Below, piece by piece: positions 18,875-27,218 of a DNA stretch of 64,000 bases (positions are counted from its first letter, which is position 1; each line of letters starts with the position of its first letter). Under the pieces are notes generated by a model. It was not told the DNA's origin, did not search any database, and saw nothing but the letters and a program-made list of their open reading frames with translations. The translations under genes were made by a program, and so were the position numbers. This DNA comes from Clavibacter sepedonicus (GTDB lineage: Bacteria; Actinomycetota; Actinomycetes; Actinomycetales; Microbacteriaceae): the NCBI RefSeq assembly GCF_000069225.1, contig NC_010407.1:1488001-1552000 (forward strand). Direction: 5' to 3'.

Positions 18875-19662
18875 ACGCAGAAGTCCTCCAGTCCCTCGTC
18901 CTCGACACCCGGCTCGCCGGCCGCACGGCCGTCGTCACCGGATCCACCAGCGGCATCGGCGAGGCCGTCGCCCGCGTGCTCGCCTCCTCCGGCGCCGAGG
19001 TCGTCGTCAGCGGCCGCGACGTCGAACGCGCCCGCGCCGTGGTCGCCGCCATCACCGCGACGGGCGGCACCGCCCATGCGGTGCCGGCCGACCTCGCGGG
19101 CGGCTACGACGGCATCCGGGCGTTCGCCCGCGACGCGACGGCGGCCCTCGGCGGGCGCGTCGACATCCTCGTGAACAACACGGGTGTCTACCCGGTGGGC
19201 GCGACCGCCGGCCTCGCCGACGACGACCTCGACGCGATCCTCGCCGTCAACGTCCGCGCGCCGCACGTGCTCGTCGCCGAGCTCGCGCCCGCCATGGCCT
19301 CACGCGGCACGGGCGCGATCGTGAACGTCGGCTCGTGGATGTCCCGTGTGGGCATCCCGTTCGGCGCGGCGTACACGGCGTCGAAGGCCGCGATCGAGCA
19401 GATGACGCGCACATGGGCGGCGGAGTACGGGCCGCGCGGCGTGCACGTCAACACGGTGGCGCCCGGCGCGACCTCGACGCCGGGGAACGCGGCCGACGCG
19501 GACGCGGTCGCCGCGATGGCCGCGAGCACCGTCGTCGGTGTGCCCGTGCGCCCGGTCGACATCGCCTTCGCCGTCCGCTACCTCGTGTCCGACGAGGCGG
19601 CGTTCATCCACGGCGCGCTGCTCGACGTCGACGGCGGCATCGGCGGCACCCGACTCGGCTGA
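18865..19662 (+). CDS. SDR-family oxidoreductase
   Basis: 265 residues, classical short-chain dehydrogenase: TGSTSGIGEAV (about 26-36, NAD(P) motif TGxxxGxG), NNTG in place of NNAG, catalytic Ser (GSW), Tyr and Lys (YTASK). Ends with the usual DGG motif near the C-terminus. Asn-Asn-Thr for Asn-Asn-Ala is a mild variant. Substrate unknown. Start ATG 18865 lies inside an operator and has a TATCAA -10 candidate 7 bases upstream, suggesting a leaderless mRNA repressed by the divergent TetR. Confidence 0.87.
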   Translation: MQSNAEVLQSLVLDTRLAGRTAVVTGSTSGIGEAVARVLASSGAEVVVSGRDVERARAVVAAITATGGTAHAVPADLAGGYDGIRAFARDATAALGGRVDILVNNTGVYPVGATAGLADDDLDAILAVNVRAPHVLVAELAPAMASRGTGAIVNVGSWMSRVGIPFGAAYTASKAAIEQMTRTWAAEYGPRGVHVNTVAPGATSTPGNAADADAVAAMAASTVVGVPVRPVDIAFAVRYLVSDEAAFIHGALLDVDGGIGGTRLG

Positions 19663-19678
19663 CCGCGCGGCACGCGCG

Positions 19679-19714
19679 ACGACGCCCGCCCCCGGATCCG
19701 GGAGCGGGCGTCGT
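19679..19714. terminator. Bidirectional terminator between SDR and terC-like gene
   Basis: 11-bp arms ACGACGCCCGC (19679-19689) and GCGGGCGTCGT (19704-19714) around a GGATCC-containing centre, between convergent genes. Confidence 0.8.
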
Positions 19715-19730
19715 GGTCGTGCGGGGAGGG

Positions 19731-20834
19731 CTAGCGGCGCGGTGCGTCCGCATCCGCGTCGCGGCTCACGTCGACGCTGCGGCCGGAGCCGCGCGCCGCG
19801 TCGTCGTCCGCGCCGGCCGGGGCCTTCTCGCCCGCGACGGCCGTGGCCGAGTCGGTGCCCTCGACGGCGCTCGCGTCGCGCTTCGTCTTCGCGAGGCTCG
19901 CGACGGTCGCCACCGTGATGGTGAGGAGGATGAACGACAGCGAGAACCAGATCGGGATCTCGGGCGCCCAGAGCATCGGCTCGCCGCCGTTGATGAAGGG
20001 CACCTCGTTGACGTGCATGGCGTGCAGCACGAGCTTCACGGCGATGAAGCCGAGGATGACCGCGAGGCCCTGCGAGAGGTAGATCAGGCGCTCGAGGAGG
20101 CCCGAGATCAGGAAGTAGAGCTGGCGGAGGCCGAGCAGCGCGAAGGCGTTGGCGGTGAAGACGATGTACGCCTCCTGTGTCAGGCCGAAGATCGCGGGGA
20201 TGGAGTCGAGCGCGAACAGCACGTCGGTGAGGCCGATGGCGAGCATCACCAGGAACATCGGCGTGAAGAGCTTCTTGCCGTCGACGCGGGTCGTCAGCTT
20301 GTCGCCGTCGTAGTGGTCCGAGGTGGGGATGAAACGGCGGAGCGTGCGGATGAGCTTCGAGTCGGACTCGTCCGCGTCGTGCGTCTCCTTCATCTGCTTG
20401 TAGGCCATGACGAGCAGCAGCGCGCCGAAGAGGTAGAAGACCCAGGAGAAGTTGTCGATGATCGCGGAGCCCATCGCGATGAAGATGCCGCGCATGACGA
20501 GCGCTATCGCGATGCCGACGAGCAGCACCTTCTGCTGGAAGGCCCGCGGCACGGCGAAGCTCGACATGATGATGAGGAAGACGAAGAGGTTGTCGACGCT
20601 CAGCGCCTTCTCCGTCACGTAGCCGGCGAAGTACTCGCCGCCGAAGGTCCAGTTCGAGAAGACGCCGACGCCGACGCCGAAGACGAGCGCGATGACGATG
20701 TAGACGACCGACCAGGTCGCGGACTCCTTCAGCGTCGGCTCGTGCGCCTTCCGCACGTGCGCGAAGAAGTCGAAGACCAGCAGGCCGAGGACGGCTGCGA
20801 CGGTCGCGGCCCAGAGCCAGAAGGGGACATCCAT
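19731..20834 (-). CDS. TerC-family integral membrane protein (probable Mn2+ export/homeostasis)
   Basis: 367 residues, about nine transmembrane helices with the TerC pattern: EYFAGYVTEKALSVDNLFVFLIIM (about 70-93), a second acidic repeat (GLTDVLFALDSIPAIFGLT) and a long charged, Ala-rich C-terminal tail. Named for tellurium resistance, but TerC proteins such as B. subtilis MeeF/MeeY and E. coli Alx act in manganese export or metalation of secreted enzymes. A Mn-type riboswitch in its leader points the same way. Start ATG 20834 with GGAGA 7 bases upstream; an open frame extends upstream through the riboswitch and is rejected. Confidence 0.88.
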   Translation of the reverse strand: MDVPFWLWAATVAAVLGLLVFDFFAHVRKAHEPTLKESATWSVVYIVIALVFGVGVGVFSNWTFGGEYFAGYVTEKALSVDNLFVFLIIMSSFAVPRAFQQKVLLVGIAIALVMRGIFIAMGSAIIDNFSWVFYLFGALLLVMAYKQMKETHDADESDSKLIRTLRRFIPTSDHYDGDKLTTRVDGKKLFTPMFLVMLAIGLTDVLFALDSIPAIFGLTQEAYIVFTANAFALLGLRQLYFLISGLLERLIYLSQGLAVILGFIAVKLVLHAMHVNEVPFINGGEPMLWAPEIPIWFSLSFILLTITVATVASLAKTKRDASAVEGTDSATAVAGEKAPAGADDDAARGSGRSVDVSRDADADAPRR

Positions 20835-20870
20835 TGGGGGTTCTCCAGTACTCGGACCTCGACGGGTCCG

Positions 20871-20990
20871 GTGGGGTACTGAAGGTCTCCTCCACCCCGC
20901 GAGCTGTGACTCGCGGAACCGGCCGTACGGGTCGGAGTGGTCCGACCGTATTGACGACACGACCGCCGGATGGGAGTACTCCCCTTCGGG
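20871..20990 (-). ncRNA. yybP-ykoY manganese riboswitch
   Basis: On the minus strand the leader shows the conserved blocks of the yybP-ykoY aptamer in order: GGGGAGUA near the 5' end, GUCGUCAAUACGG in the middle, and GAGACCUUC followed by AGUACCCC, which closes P1 against GGGG. Stems in between (GGUCGGACCACUCCGACC and CGCGAGUCACAGCUCGCG) fit P2/P4-type arms. This RNA senses Mn2+ and commonly precedes TerC/MntP-type exporters. A hairpin CGGACC/GGTCCG at 20853-20870 lies between aptamer and the ribosome site. Confidence 0.85.
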
Positions 20991-21062
20991 ACACGAGTGT
21001 ATACGCCCGCATGGAGCGCTCCGGACCACCACGGCGGATGCCCAGCTGGGCGGCTGCCGCCG

Positions 21063-21491
21063 CTACTCGAGGAAGAGCAGGACGATGCCGGCGACGGCCG
21101 CGAGCGCGCCGATGCCGATGAGCACGAGGCCGGTCACGCGGAGCGCCCGGCCGTCGAGCTCGGGCGCGTGCGTGCGGACGCGCCATGGGGAGCGCGGCGA
21201 GAACCAGACGCGCACGTCGGATCCGGCGGCGAGGTCGTGGGTCTCCGGGGTGTCGGCCGGAGCCTCGTGCACGTCGCCGTCGCCGTCGAACCAGCGGAGG
21301 ACCCGCTCGGGTGCTGCGCCGTCCTCGCGCGCGGGCTCGTCCGCGACGAGGCCCTCGGTCGCCGTCCAGCGCCGGCCGACGACGCGCACGGAGAGGCCGG
21401 CGACGTAGAGCAGGATCCCGGGGACGAGCGCGATCCACGTGAGGAACTCGACGATGAGCGACGCCGCGGCGAGACCGTCCATGCCGTCCAC
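21063..21491 (-). CDS. DUF3592-like membrane protein
   Basis: 142 residues with one transmembrane segment near each end (FLTWIALVPGILLYVAGLSV and VTGLVLIGIGALAAVAGIVLLF) and an extracytoplasmic-type loop of about 70 residues between, containing WTATEGLV and VRVWFSPRSPWRVR. This is the arrangement of the DUF3592 family, function unknown. GTG at 21491 is taken as the start; ATG at 21482 is equally possible. Lies upstream of the TerC-family leader. Confidence 0.65.
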   Translation of the reverse strand: MDGMDGLAAASLIVEFLTWIALVPGILLYVAGLSVRVVGRRWTATEGLVADEPAREDGAAPERVLRWFDGDGDVHEAPADTPETHDLAAGSDVRVWFSPRSPWRVRTHAPELDGRALRVTGLVLIGIGALAAVAGIVLLFLE

Positions 21492-21518
21492 CCGTCCGCT
21501 CGTCGAGCCCGAACGGGC

Positions 21519-22157
21519 CTAGAGGTCGATGCTATCGCCGGGCTCGAGGGCGTGGAACTCGCCGCCGCCCTGCTCCGTCGCCCACTGCAGGCGCCCGTTC
21601 GAGATGCCCTTGCCGGCCGCGGAGAGCACCATCTCGTGCGTGGGGAACGCACGGCGCGGCTTCACGGCGAGGACGTAGTCGATGGACTCGCTGATCTTCA
21701 TCCAGGGCGCGCCCGCGGGTGCGGCGAGCAGGTCGACGTCCACGCCCTCGGGGATCGTGAAGGAGTCGCCCGCGTAGTAGAGGGTCTCGTTGACGAGGAC
21801 GCCGAGGTTGTCGACCACGGGGATCGAGTCGTGGATGACCGCGTGGGTGCCGCCGAAGAAGCGCAGCGTGAAGGGGCCGGCCTCGACGGTGTCGCCGGCG
21901 TGCACGACCGTGACGTCGAAGTCGCCGGCCGCAGCCGCGACGCCCTCGGGTGCGTAGATGGGCACGCCCTCGTTCCTGTCGAGGATCCGCTTCAGCTGCT
22001 CGGGCGTCCAGTGGTCCGGGTGCTCGTGCGTGATGACGATGGCGTCGGCGTTCATCGCCTCCGTGATGGGGGTGGTGAAGGAGCCCGGGTCGATGAAGAG
22101 CTTGCGCCCGTTCAGTTCCAGGACCAGGGCCGCGTGCTCGAGCTTCGTCAATCGCAT
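21519..22157 (-). CDS. Metallo-beta-lactamase-fold hydrolase (UlaG/YtkL-like)
   Basis: 212 residues. Metal-binding motif HEHPDH (about 46-51; HxHxDH), then GGTHA, YAGDS and a late PTHEM that completes the site. The compact form without an RNase Z exosite resembles UlaG-like L-ascorbate-6-P lactonases and uncharacterised YtkL relatives. Substrate unknown. Start taken at ATG 22157 (MRLTKLEHA), where family similarity begins; no good Shine-Dalgarno sequence is present. Confidence 0.85.
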   Translation of the reverse strand: MRLTKLEHAALVLELNGRKLFIDPGSFTTPITEAMNADAIVITHEHPDHWTPEQLKRILDRNEGVPIYAPEGVAAAAGDFDVTVVHAGDTVEAGPFTLRFFGGTHAVIHDSIPVVDNLGVLVNETLYYAGDSFTIPEGVDVDLLAAPAGAPWMKISESIDYVLAVKPRRAFPTHEMVLSAAGKGISNGRLQWATEQGGGEFHALEPGDSIDL

Positions 22158-22289
22158 GAGAGGAGCCAACACCGTCCAGGCGGCAGGGGCAAACCGAGCG
22201 CGGGGGCATCGGTGGGCGCCGGTCGGGGGCGCGCGACCGGCCGCGGGACGGCCTCGGATCGGGCGGATCCGGCCCGGTCGGGGCTCGAT

Positions 22290-22319
22290 TTGGTCGGGCT
22301 GTGCGCGCTGTGGCATACT
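22290..22319 (+). promoter_or_regulatory. Promoter of tRNA-Glu
   Basis: TTGGTC (22290-22295) and CATACT (22314-22319), 18-base spacer, 17 bases before the tRNA; continues into ACTCGACGAG as at tRNA-Gln. Confidence 0.6.
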
Positions 22320-22336
22320 CGACGAGTTGCAAAAGC

Positions 22337-22412
22337 GGCCCCATCGTTTAGCGGCCTAGGACACCGCCCTCTCACGGCGGTAACACCGGTTCGAATCCGG
22401 TTGGGGTCACCA
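22337..22412 (+). tRNA. tRNA-Glu (anticodon CTC)
   Basis: Acceptor GGCCCCA/TGGGGTC, anticodon stem CCGCC/GGCGG with loop CTCTCAC (anticodon CTC at 22371-22373), T arm ACCGG/CCGGT with TTCGAAT loop. ACCA follows the acceptor stem, so CCA is present in the DNA here, unlike the other two tRNAs. Confidence 0.96.
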
Positions 22413-22422
22413 ACGCATCACC

Positions 22423-22462
22423 AGCCCGGTCCCTCCTCGCGGAGGGCCCGGGCTTCTTCTTT
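22423..22462 (+). terminator. Terminator of tRNA-Glu
   Basis: Arms AGCCCGGTCCCTCC (22423-22436) and GGAGGGCCCGGGCT (22441-22454), 13 of 14 paired, TCGC loop, then TCTTCTTT. Confidence 0.85.
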
Positions 22463-22554
22463 CCCCGGGCGCCTCGGTGGCCCTGCCCCGGGCGCCTCGG
22501 TCGCCCCTCCCCGGGCGCCTCGGTCGCCCTGCCCGGGGCGCCTCGGCTCCTGTG
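22463..22554. repeat. 23-bp tandem repeat, four copies
   Basis: Units at 22463, 22486, 22509 and 22532, each starting CCCCGGGCGCCTCGGT or a one-base variant; the fourth has diverged. Non-coding, between the tRNA-Glu terminator and the next promoter. Confidence 0.9.
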
Positions 22555-22593
22555 CCGGGTGCCCGGCGGACCTCGGCGCACGGCCGGGCCCTG

Positions 22594-22599
22594 TACCGT
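22594..22599 (+). promoter_or_regulatory. -10 box for leaderless gene at 22606
   Basis: TACCGT ends 6 bases before the GTG start at 22606. Confidence 0.5.
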
Positions 22600-22605
22600 C
22601 GAGGG

Positions 22606-23328
22606 GTGAGTGTGCACCTGGTCGGAGGCGGCCTGTCGGATGACGACACCCCCCTCCTCGCGCGGTTCCTGTCCGAGGCGACGACGAGGGCGACCGATGC
22701 CGCCCGGCTGGAGCCGGCCCGCATCGCCGTGGTCCTCGTCCACGACGGCCTGGGCGCCGAGTGGTTCGACCAGTACGCCGCCGCGCTCCGTGCCGCGGGC
22801 GCGTGCGAGCCGGTCGCCGTGCTGGCCCCCGAGGGCGGATCCATCGAGGTCGCGCAGCTGCAGGACGTGGACGGCATCGTCGTCGGCGGGGGCCTGACTC
22901 CCGCGTACCGCCAGGCGCTCGAGCCGGTGTTCGGCGAGATCCGCCGCCAGGTCACCGCCGGGGTCCCGTACCTCGGCTTCTCCGCGGGCGCCGCGGTCGC
23001 CGCCGAGACCGCCATCGTCGGCGGCTGGCGCATCGGCGACGTCGAGGTCGTGCAGGAGTCCGCGAGCGAGGACCTCGACGAGGTCACCGTGGAGCAGGGC
23101 ATCGGCCTCATCGACGTCGCGGTCGACGTGCACGCCGCCCAGTGGGGCACCCTCACCCGGCTCATCGCGGCCACCGAGGCCGGGCTCGTCGAGGGCGGCG
23201 TCGCCATCGACGAGGGCACCGTGCTCATCGTGGGCGAGGGCCAGCTGGTCGTCGAGGGGCGCGGCAGCGTCTGGTCGGTCATCGGCTCGGAGACGGGCGT
23301 CACCGTCAGCTCCGCCGGTGCGTCCTGA
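22606..23328 (+). CDS. Peptidase S51/cyanophycinase-like protein
   Basis: 240 residues, class I glutamine-amidotransferase-like fold of the peptidase E group. The nucleophile elbow is GFSAGAAVA with Ser at about residue 126, preceded by [13 protein letters not shown] (about 93-105), as in S51 peptidases and cyanophycinase. Likely hydrolyses a small peptide or aspartyl-linked substrate; specificity cannot be told, and the usual catalytic His is not obvious to me. The GTG start has a -10 box 6 bases upstream; family similarity starts with VHLVGGG. It overlaps ung by 11 bases. Confidence 0.8.
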   Translation: MSVHLVGGGLSDDDTPLLARFLSEATTRATDAARLEPARIAVVLVHDGLGAEWFDQYAAALRAAGACEPVAVLAPEGGSIEVAQLQDVDGIVVGGGLTPAYRQALEPVFGEIRRQVTAGVPYLGFSAGAAVAAETAIVGGWRIGDVEVVQESASEDLDEVTVEQGIGLIDVAVDVHAAQWGTLTRLIAATEAGLVEGGVAIDEGTVLIVGEGQLVVEGRGSVWSVIGSETGVTVSSAGAS

Positions 23329-24025
23329 TCCGCCGCCCGTGCCGCTGACCCTGCCCGAGCTCGTCGAGCGCGGCCTCATGGACGCCGGCTGGGCCGGCGT
23401 GCTCGCGCCCGTCGCCGAGACGATCGCGCGGATGGGGGAGTGGCTGCGCGCCGAGGTCGCCGCCGGCCGCCCCTACCTCCCCGCGGGCGACCGCGTGCTG
23501 CGCGCGTTCCAGCAGCCGCTCGCCGACGTGCGCGTGCTCATCGTCGGGCAGGACCCGTACCCCACGCCCGGCCACCCCGTCGGCCTGTCGTTCTCCGTCG
23601 AGCCCGATGTGCGTCCCGTGCCCCGGAGCCTCGTCAACATCCACCGCGAGCTGCGGGACGACCTCGGGATCCCGACGCCCGAGCACGGCGACCTCACCGC
23701 GTGGACCCGCAGCGGCGTGCTGCTGCTCAACCGGGTGCTCACGGTGCGGCCGGGCGCGCCCGCCTCCCACCGCGGCAAGGGATGGGAGGCCGTGACCGAG
23801 TGCGCCATCCGCGGGCTGGCGGCGCGCGGCGGACCGCTCGTCGCGATCCTCTGGGGCAAGGACGCGGGATCCCTCGCGCCGCTGCTCGCCCCCGTGCCGT
23901 CGATCACCTCGGTGCACCCGAGCCCGCTGTCGGCGTCGCGCGGGTTCTTCGGCTCGAAGCCGTTCAGCCGGGCCGACGCGCTGCTCGCCGAGCAGGGCGC
24001 CGATCCCGTCGACTGGCGGCTCTGA
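23318..24025 (+). CDS. ung: Uracil-DNA glycosylase (family 1)
   Basis: Removes uracil from DNA in base excision repair. 235 residues. The catalytic motif [17 protein letters not shown] has its Asp at residue 79, a uracil-contacting Asn lies in [11 protein letters not shown], and the minor-groove loop [17 protein letters not shown] (about 205-221) is intact. GTG start at 23318 overlaps the preceding peptidase gene, so the two are co-translated. Confidence 0.95.
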   Translation: MRPDPPPVPLTLPELVERGLMDAGWAGVLAPVAETIARMGEWLRAEVAAGRPYLPAGDRVLRAFQQPLADVRVLIVGQDPYPTPGHPVGLSFSVEPDVRPVPRSLVNIHRELRDDLGIPTPEHGDLTAWTRSGVLLLNRVLTVRPGAPASHRGKGWEAVTECAIRGLAARGGPLVAILWGKDAGSLAPLLAPVPSITSVHPSPLSASRGFFGSKPFSRADALLAEQGADPVDWRL

Positions 24026-24066
24026 GCGCGCACCGCATGATCGGTCCGCGCGCGCGGCCGTCCCCG

Positions 24067-24072
24067 TAGGAT
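24067..24072 (+). promoter_or_regulatory. -10 box for leaderless gene at 24079
   Basis: TAGGAT ends 6 bases before the ATG at 24079; no Shine-Dalgarno. Confidence 0.55.
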
Positions 24073-24078
24073 CGCGGC

Positions 24079-24768
24079 ATGCTCGAGGAGGAATACCAGA
24101 CCAGGCGCCGCCTGCCCGCCCACCTCCGGAAGCCCGCACCGCCGCTGCCCGTCTTCTCCTACGAGATCCGGCCGGCCGTCACGTCCGACCTCCCGGACAT
24201 CCGCGAGATCTACAACCACTACGTCATGAACAGCACCGTCACCTTCGACGAGACGCGCATGACCCTCGCCCGGTGGCGCGGCCGGTTCGGGCAGCTCGAG
24301 CGGATGGGCATGCCGTTCCTCGTCGCCGTCTCGCCGTCGGGGCAGGTGCTCGGGTACGCGCTCGTCGAGCCCGTGGGCAACCGGCGGTCGTCCCGGACGA
24401 CGGTCGAGGACTCGATCTACCTCGGCGCGGCGTCCACCGGCAAGGGGCTCGGGCGGGCGTTGCTCGTGGCACTCGTCGACGCATGCCGGGAGGCGCGGAT
24501 CCGCGAGGTCATCGCGGTCATCGCGGACCAGGGCGCGGACGCCTCGATCCGGCTGCACGCGTCGCTCGGCTTCACGGAGAGCGGGCGGATGGGGCGCGTC
24601 GGCTGGAAGTTCGGCCGCTGGCTCGGCACCGTAACCATGCAGCTGACGCTCAAGCCGGCGGAGCGGCCGAGCCTGTGGGAGCGGACCAGGCGGCGAGCGA
24701 CGCCTGGCGCTGCCGCTCCTCGGCCCACCACGCCCGCTCCCGCTCCCGCCGCTCCTCCTTCGCGGTGA
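24079..24768 (+). CDS. GNAT-family N-acetyltransferase (phosphinothricin acetyltransferase-like)
   Basis: 229 residues. The acetyltransferase domain spans about 28-195: IRPAVTSDLPDIREIYNHYV, then the acetyl-CoA-binding SIYLGAASTGKGLGRALLVALV and LHASLGFTESGRMGRVGWKFGRWL, the pattern of PAT/Bar-type enzymes that acetylate small amines. The substrate is unknown. The last ~35 residues are Pro/Ala-rich, outside the domain, and overlap the convergent CPBP gene by 119 bases. The start is leaderless-type ATG 24079. Confidence 0.82.
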   Translation: MLEEEYQTRRRLPAHLRKPAPPLPVFSYEIRPAVTSDLPDIREIYNHYVMNSTVTFDETRMTLARWRGRFGQLERMGMPFLVAVSPSGQVLGYALVEPVGNRRSSRTTVEDSIYLGAASTGKGLGRALLVALVDACREARIREVIAVIADQGADASIRLHASLGFTESGRMGRVGWKFGRWLGTVTMQLTLKPAERPSLWERTRRRATPGAAAPRPTTPAPAPAAPPSR

Positions 24769-25789
24769 GCGGGCGGGGCGCGACCGACTCCATCCGGTGA
24801 CGGCGCGCCCACCAGCCGGTGAGGAGCGCGGATCCGAGCACGACGGCCATCGGCAGGAGCATGAACGGGCCGCCGGTGCCCGCGCTGCGGTCGAAGCTCT
24901 GCGACATCTGGCCGAGGATCACGGTGGGGATGAACAGGAGCGTGTTGTTGAGGGCGTGGATGAGGACGGGGGCCTCGAGGCCGCCCGTGAGCCGGGCCGA
25001 GATCGTGGCGGAGAGGCCGAACACGAAGTAGTAGGCGATGAGCCACGGGTCCTCCGCGAGGTGCGCGAGCGCGAAGAGGGAGCTGGAGACCACCGCGCCG
25101 ACCACGAGGGCGATGGAGGTGCTGCGGAACCAGGATCCGACCGAGCGCTGGATGAGGCCCCGGAACCCGTACTCCTCGCCCGCCGCCTGCAGCGGGGTGG
25201 TGAGCAGCACGATCGCCAGGTACAGCATGACCTCGCCGTCGAACCGGACCTCGCCCGAGGGGTCGAGCGCGAACGTGACGCCGATGTAGACGAGGAAGAC
25301 GGGCGCCATCACGGTCGCGACGCGGCCGAGCCAGCGCCAGCGGAAGCGGCCGGCGATGGAGGACATCGCGCCCATCCGCACGCCGAAGAGCCAGCGCTGC
25401 AGGAGCATCGAGACGGGGATCAGCGCGGCGAGCGACAGGTTCGTGGCGAGCAGGACGATGGGCGTCATGGTCGTGAGGGACGCCTCGTCGTGAGGGTCCA
25501 TCCGGCCCGTGAGAATCTCGATGAGGATGGCGGCTCCGCCGAACACGAGGGACAGGCCGAGGAACGCGACGCCGAACAGGACGAGCGCCACGATGCCGCG
25601 CCACGGGCCGCCCGTGTCCCGGAGGCCGTGGTGGTAAGGGACGGGCGGGCGCTCGGGGAGAGGGGGCAGCTCGGGCGGGAGCGTGCCGGGCGTCCCGGCC
25701 GCAGGGGGAGCGCCGGGGTCGACGGGCGGCGCGACCGGCGGGCCGGGGTTCTCGGCGTGGTCGGGCGTGGTCGGCTCCTGTGCGCTCAT
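24650..25789 (-). CDS. CPBP-family intramembrane metalloprotease
   Basis: 379 residues. A Pro-rich N-terminal tail of ~60 residues, then about eight hydrophobic segments with the CPBP (Abi/CAAX-like) motifs: EEYGFRG (EExxxR), FALAHL (FxxxH) and HALNN. Family members process prenylated proteins or bacteriocins or act as stress proteases; the target is unknown. C-terminal charged tail rich in Arg/Glu overlaps the convergent GNAT gene. Start ATG 25789 is chosen since upstream sequence does not resemble the family. Confidence 0.82.
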   Translation of the reverse strand: MSAQEPTTPDHAENPGPPVAPPVDPGAPPAAGTPGTLPPELPPLPERPPVPYHHGLRDTGGPWRGIVALVLFGVAFLGLSLVFGGAAILIEILTGRMDPHDEASLTTMTPIVLLATNLSLAALIPVSMLLQRWLFGVRMGAMSSIAGRFRWRWLGRVATVMAPVFLVYIGVTFALDPSGEVRFDGEVMLYLAIVLLTTPLQAAGEEYGFRGLIQRSVGSWFRSTSIALVVGAVVSSSLFALAHLAEDPWLIAYYFVFGLSATISARLTGGLEAPVLIHALNNTLLFIPTVILGQMSQSFDRSAGTGGPFMLLPMAVVLGSALLTGWWARRHRMESVAPRPLTAKEERRERERAWWAEERQRQASLAAWSAPTGSAAPPA

Positions 25790-25930
25790 GCCGCCACGGT
25801 ACGCGGGGTGGTGGCGTGCGCGGATCCACCCGATGGCGGAGGGCGCGCGGCGGAGGGCGCGGCGGAGGGTCGACGGGACGCCGTCGTCGCCGTGCGTCCG
25901 CGTACGGTGGTCGGGACGAGAGGCGCACCC

Positions 25931-26152
25931 ATGCAGCAGGACCAGCACGAGGACCAGGGGCACGACGAGGCCCGCGACGCCGACTTCGCGGAGAAGCGGC
26001 ACGACCAGCTGACGACCGCGCCCAAGGCGGTGGAGTCGGATGCGGCGACGCGCATCGACGTGACCGAGCAGGAGGGCGGCGTGACGCGGATCGACGTCGC
26101 GGACACGGCGTCGGTGCGGCCCGGGAAGACGACGCCCGCGCGCGAGTCGTGA
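25931..26152 (+). CDS. Small acidic hydrophilic protein
   Basis: 73 residues, no hydrophobic segment, rich in Asp, Glu, Gln, Arg and Thr, with an internal near-repeat ATRIDVTEQ/VTRIDVADT. Probably disordered. I do not recognise a family. It starts at ATG 25931, with GAGAGG upstream, and overlaps the epimerase gene by 4 bases (GTGA), which supports it as a real coding sequence in the same operon. Confidence 0.6.
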   Translation: MQQDQHEDQGHDEARDADFAEKRHDQLTTAPKAVESDAATRIDVTEQEGGVTRIDVADTASVRPGKTTPARES

Positions 26153-27147
26153 GCGACGCCGGCGTGGTCGCGGCCCCGCGCGACGTGCTCGTGCTCGGCG
26201 GCACCGCGTGGATCGGCCGCCTCATCGCGGAGCGTCTGGCGGCGCGCGGTGACCGGGTGACGTGCCTGGCGCGCGGCGCGGGCGGATCCGCGCCCGACCT
26301 CACGCGGTTCGTGGCGGCCGACCGCGACCTGCCCGACGCGTACGCCGCCGTCGCCGGCGCGGACTGGGACGAGGTCGTGGACCTCACGTCCTCCGCGGAG
26401 CACGCGCGCCAGGCTGTCGCGGCGCTCGCCGCCCGGGCCCGGCACTGGACGCTCGTCAGCACCGTGTCCGTCTACGCGTCCCACGAGGACCCGGGCGCCG
26501 ACGAGACGGCGGCGCTGGTGGATCCGGTCGACCTCGAGGAGTACGGGCAGGCGAAGGTCGCGGCCGAGCGCGCGGTGACCGCGGCGCTCGCCGGACGGCG
26601 GATGATCGTGCGCCCCGGCCTCATCACCGGACCCGGCGACGACAGCGACCGATTCGGCTACTGGCCCGCCCGGTTCGCGCTCGCGGGTGACGGACCCGTG
26701 CTCGTGCCCGACGCGACCGGCCGTCGATCCCAGGTGATCGACGCGCGCGACCTCGCCGACCTGGTCGTCGACGTCGGCGTGCGCGCGCTCGACGGCGTGG
26801 TCGACGCGGTGGGCGAGAGCGTGCCGCTGGCCGACGTGCTGGACCTCGCGGCGGAGGCGGCGGGATCCACGGGCGAGCGGGTGGCGGCGACCGACGCGCA
26901 GCTGGCCACGGCCGACGTGCGGCATTGGGCCGGCCCGCGCTCCCTGCCGCTGTGGCTGCCGAGCGAGGCGGCCGGGATGCTGGCGCGGAGCGACGCGGGG
27001 ATCCGCGCCCTCGGCGTCGCGCGTCGTCCGCTCGCCGAGACGATGCGGGACGTGCTGGCCGACGAGCGGGAACGCGGGATCGACCGGGCCCGTGCATCCG
27101 GCCTCACGCGCGCCGAGGAGCTCCAGGTCCTGGCGACGCTCGGCTGA
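26149..27147 (+). CDS. NAD-dependent epimerase/dehydratase-like protein
   Basis: 332 residues, extended SDR fold: VLVLGGTAWIGRLIAERLAARG (about 14-35), then VVDLTSS, STVSVYASH, a Tyr-containing EYGQAKVAAE (YxxxK) and RPGLITGPGD. This resembles isoflavone-reductase/nucleoside-sugar epimerase relatives that act on unknown substrates in actinobacteria. The GTG start overlaps the small acidic gene by 4 bases. A strong terminator follows. Confidence 0.82.
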   Translation: MSDAGVVAAPRDVLVLGGTAWIGRLIAERLAARGDRVTCLARGAGGSAPDLTRFVAADRDLPDAYAAVAGADWDEVVDLTSSAEHARQAVAALAARARHWTLVSTVSVYASHEDPGADETAALVDPVDLEEYGQAKVAAERAVTAALAGRRMIVRPGLITGPGDDSDRFGYWPARFALAGDGPVLVPDATGRRSQVIDARDLADLVVDVGVRALDGVVDAVGESVPLADVLDLAAEAAGSTGERVAATDAQLATADVRHWAGPRSLPLWLPSEAAGMLARSDAGIRALGVARRPLAETMRDVLADERERGIDRARASGLTRAEELQVLATLG

Positions 27148-27160
27148 ACGGCCCCGCGCA

Positions 27161-27201
27161 CGAGCGCCGCGCCCCGTCCGAGGACGGGAGCGCGGCGCTC
27201 G
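27161..27201. terminator. Bidirectional terminator
   Basis: 12-bp arms CGAGCGCCGCGC (27161-27172) and GCGCGGCGCTCG (27190-27201) with further inner pairing, between the epimerase gene and hxlA, which converge. Confidence 0.8.
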
Positions 27202-27218
27202 GGGTCCACGCTGGTGGA

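Noticed and set aside
17262..20882. Very long plus-strand open frame (about 1,200 codons)
   Set aside because: It is antisense to the aldo/keto reductase, TetR and TerC-family genes; composition is Arg/Glu/Val/Leu shadow typical of high G+C, and no domain is seen.
22463..22554. CRISPR array
   Set aside because: Units are directly adjacent with no spacers.
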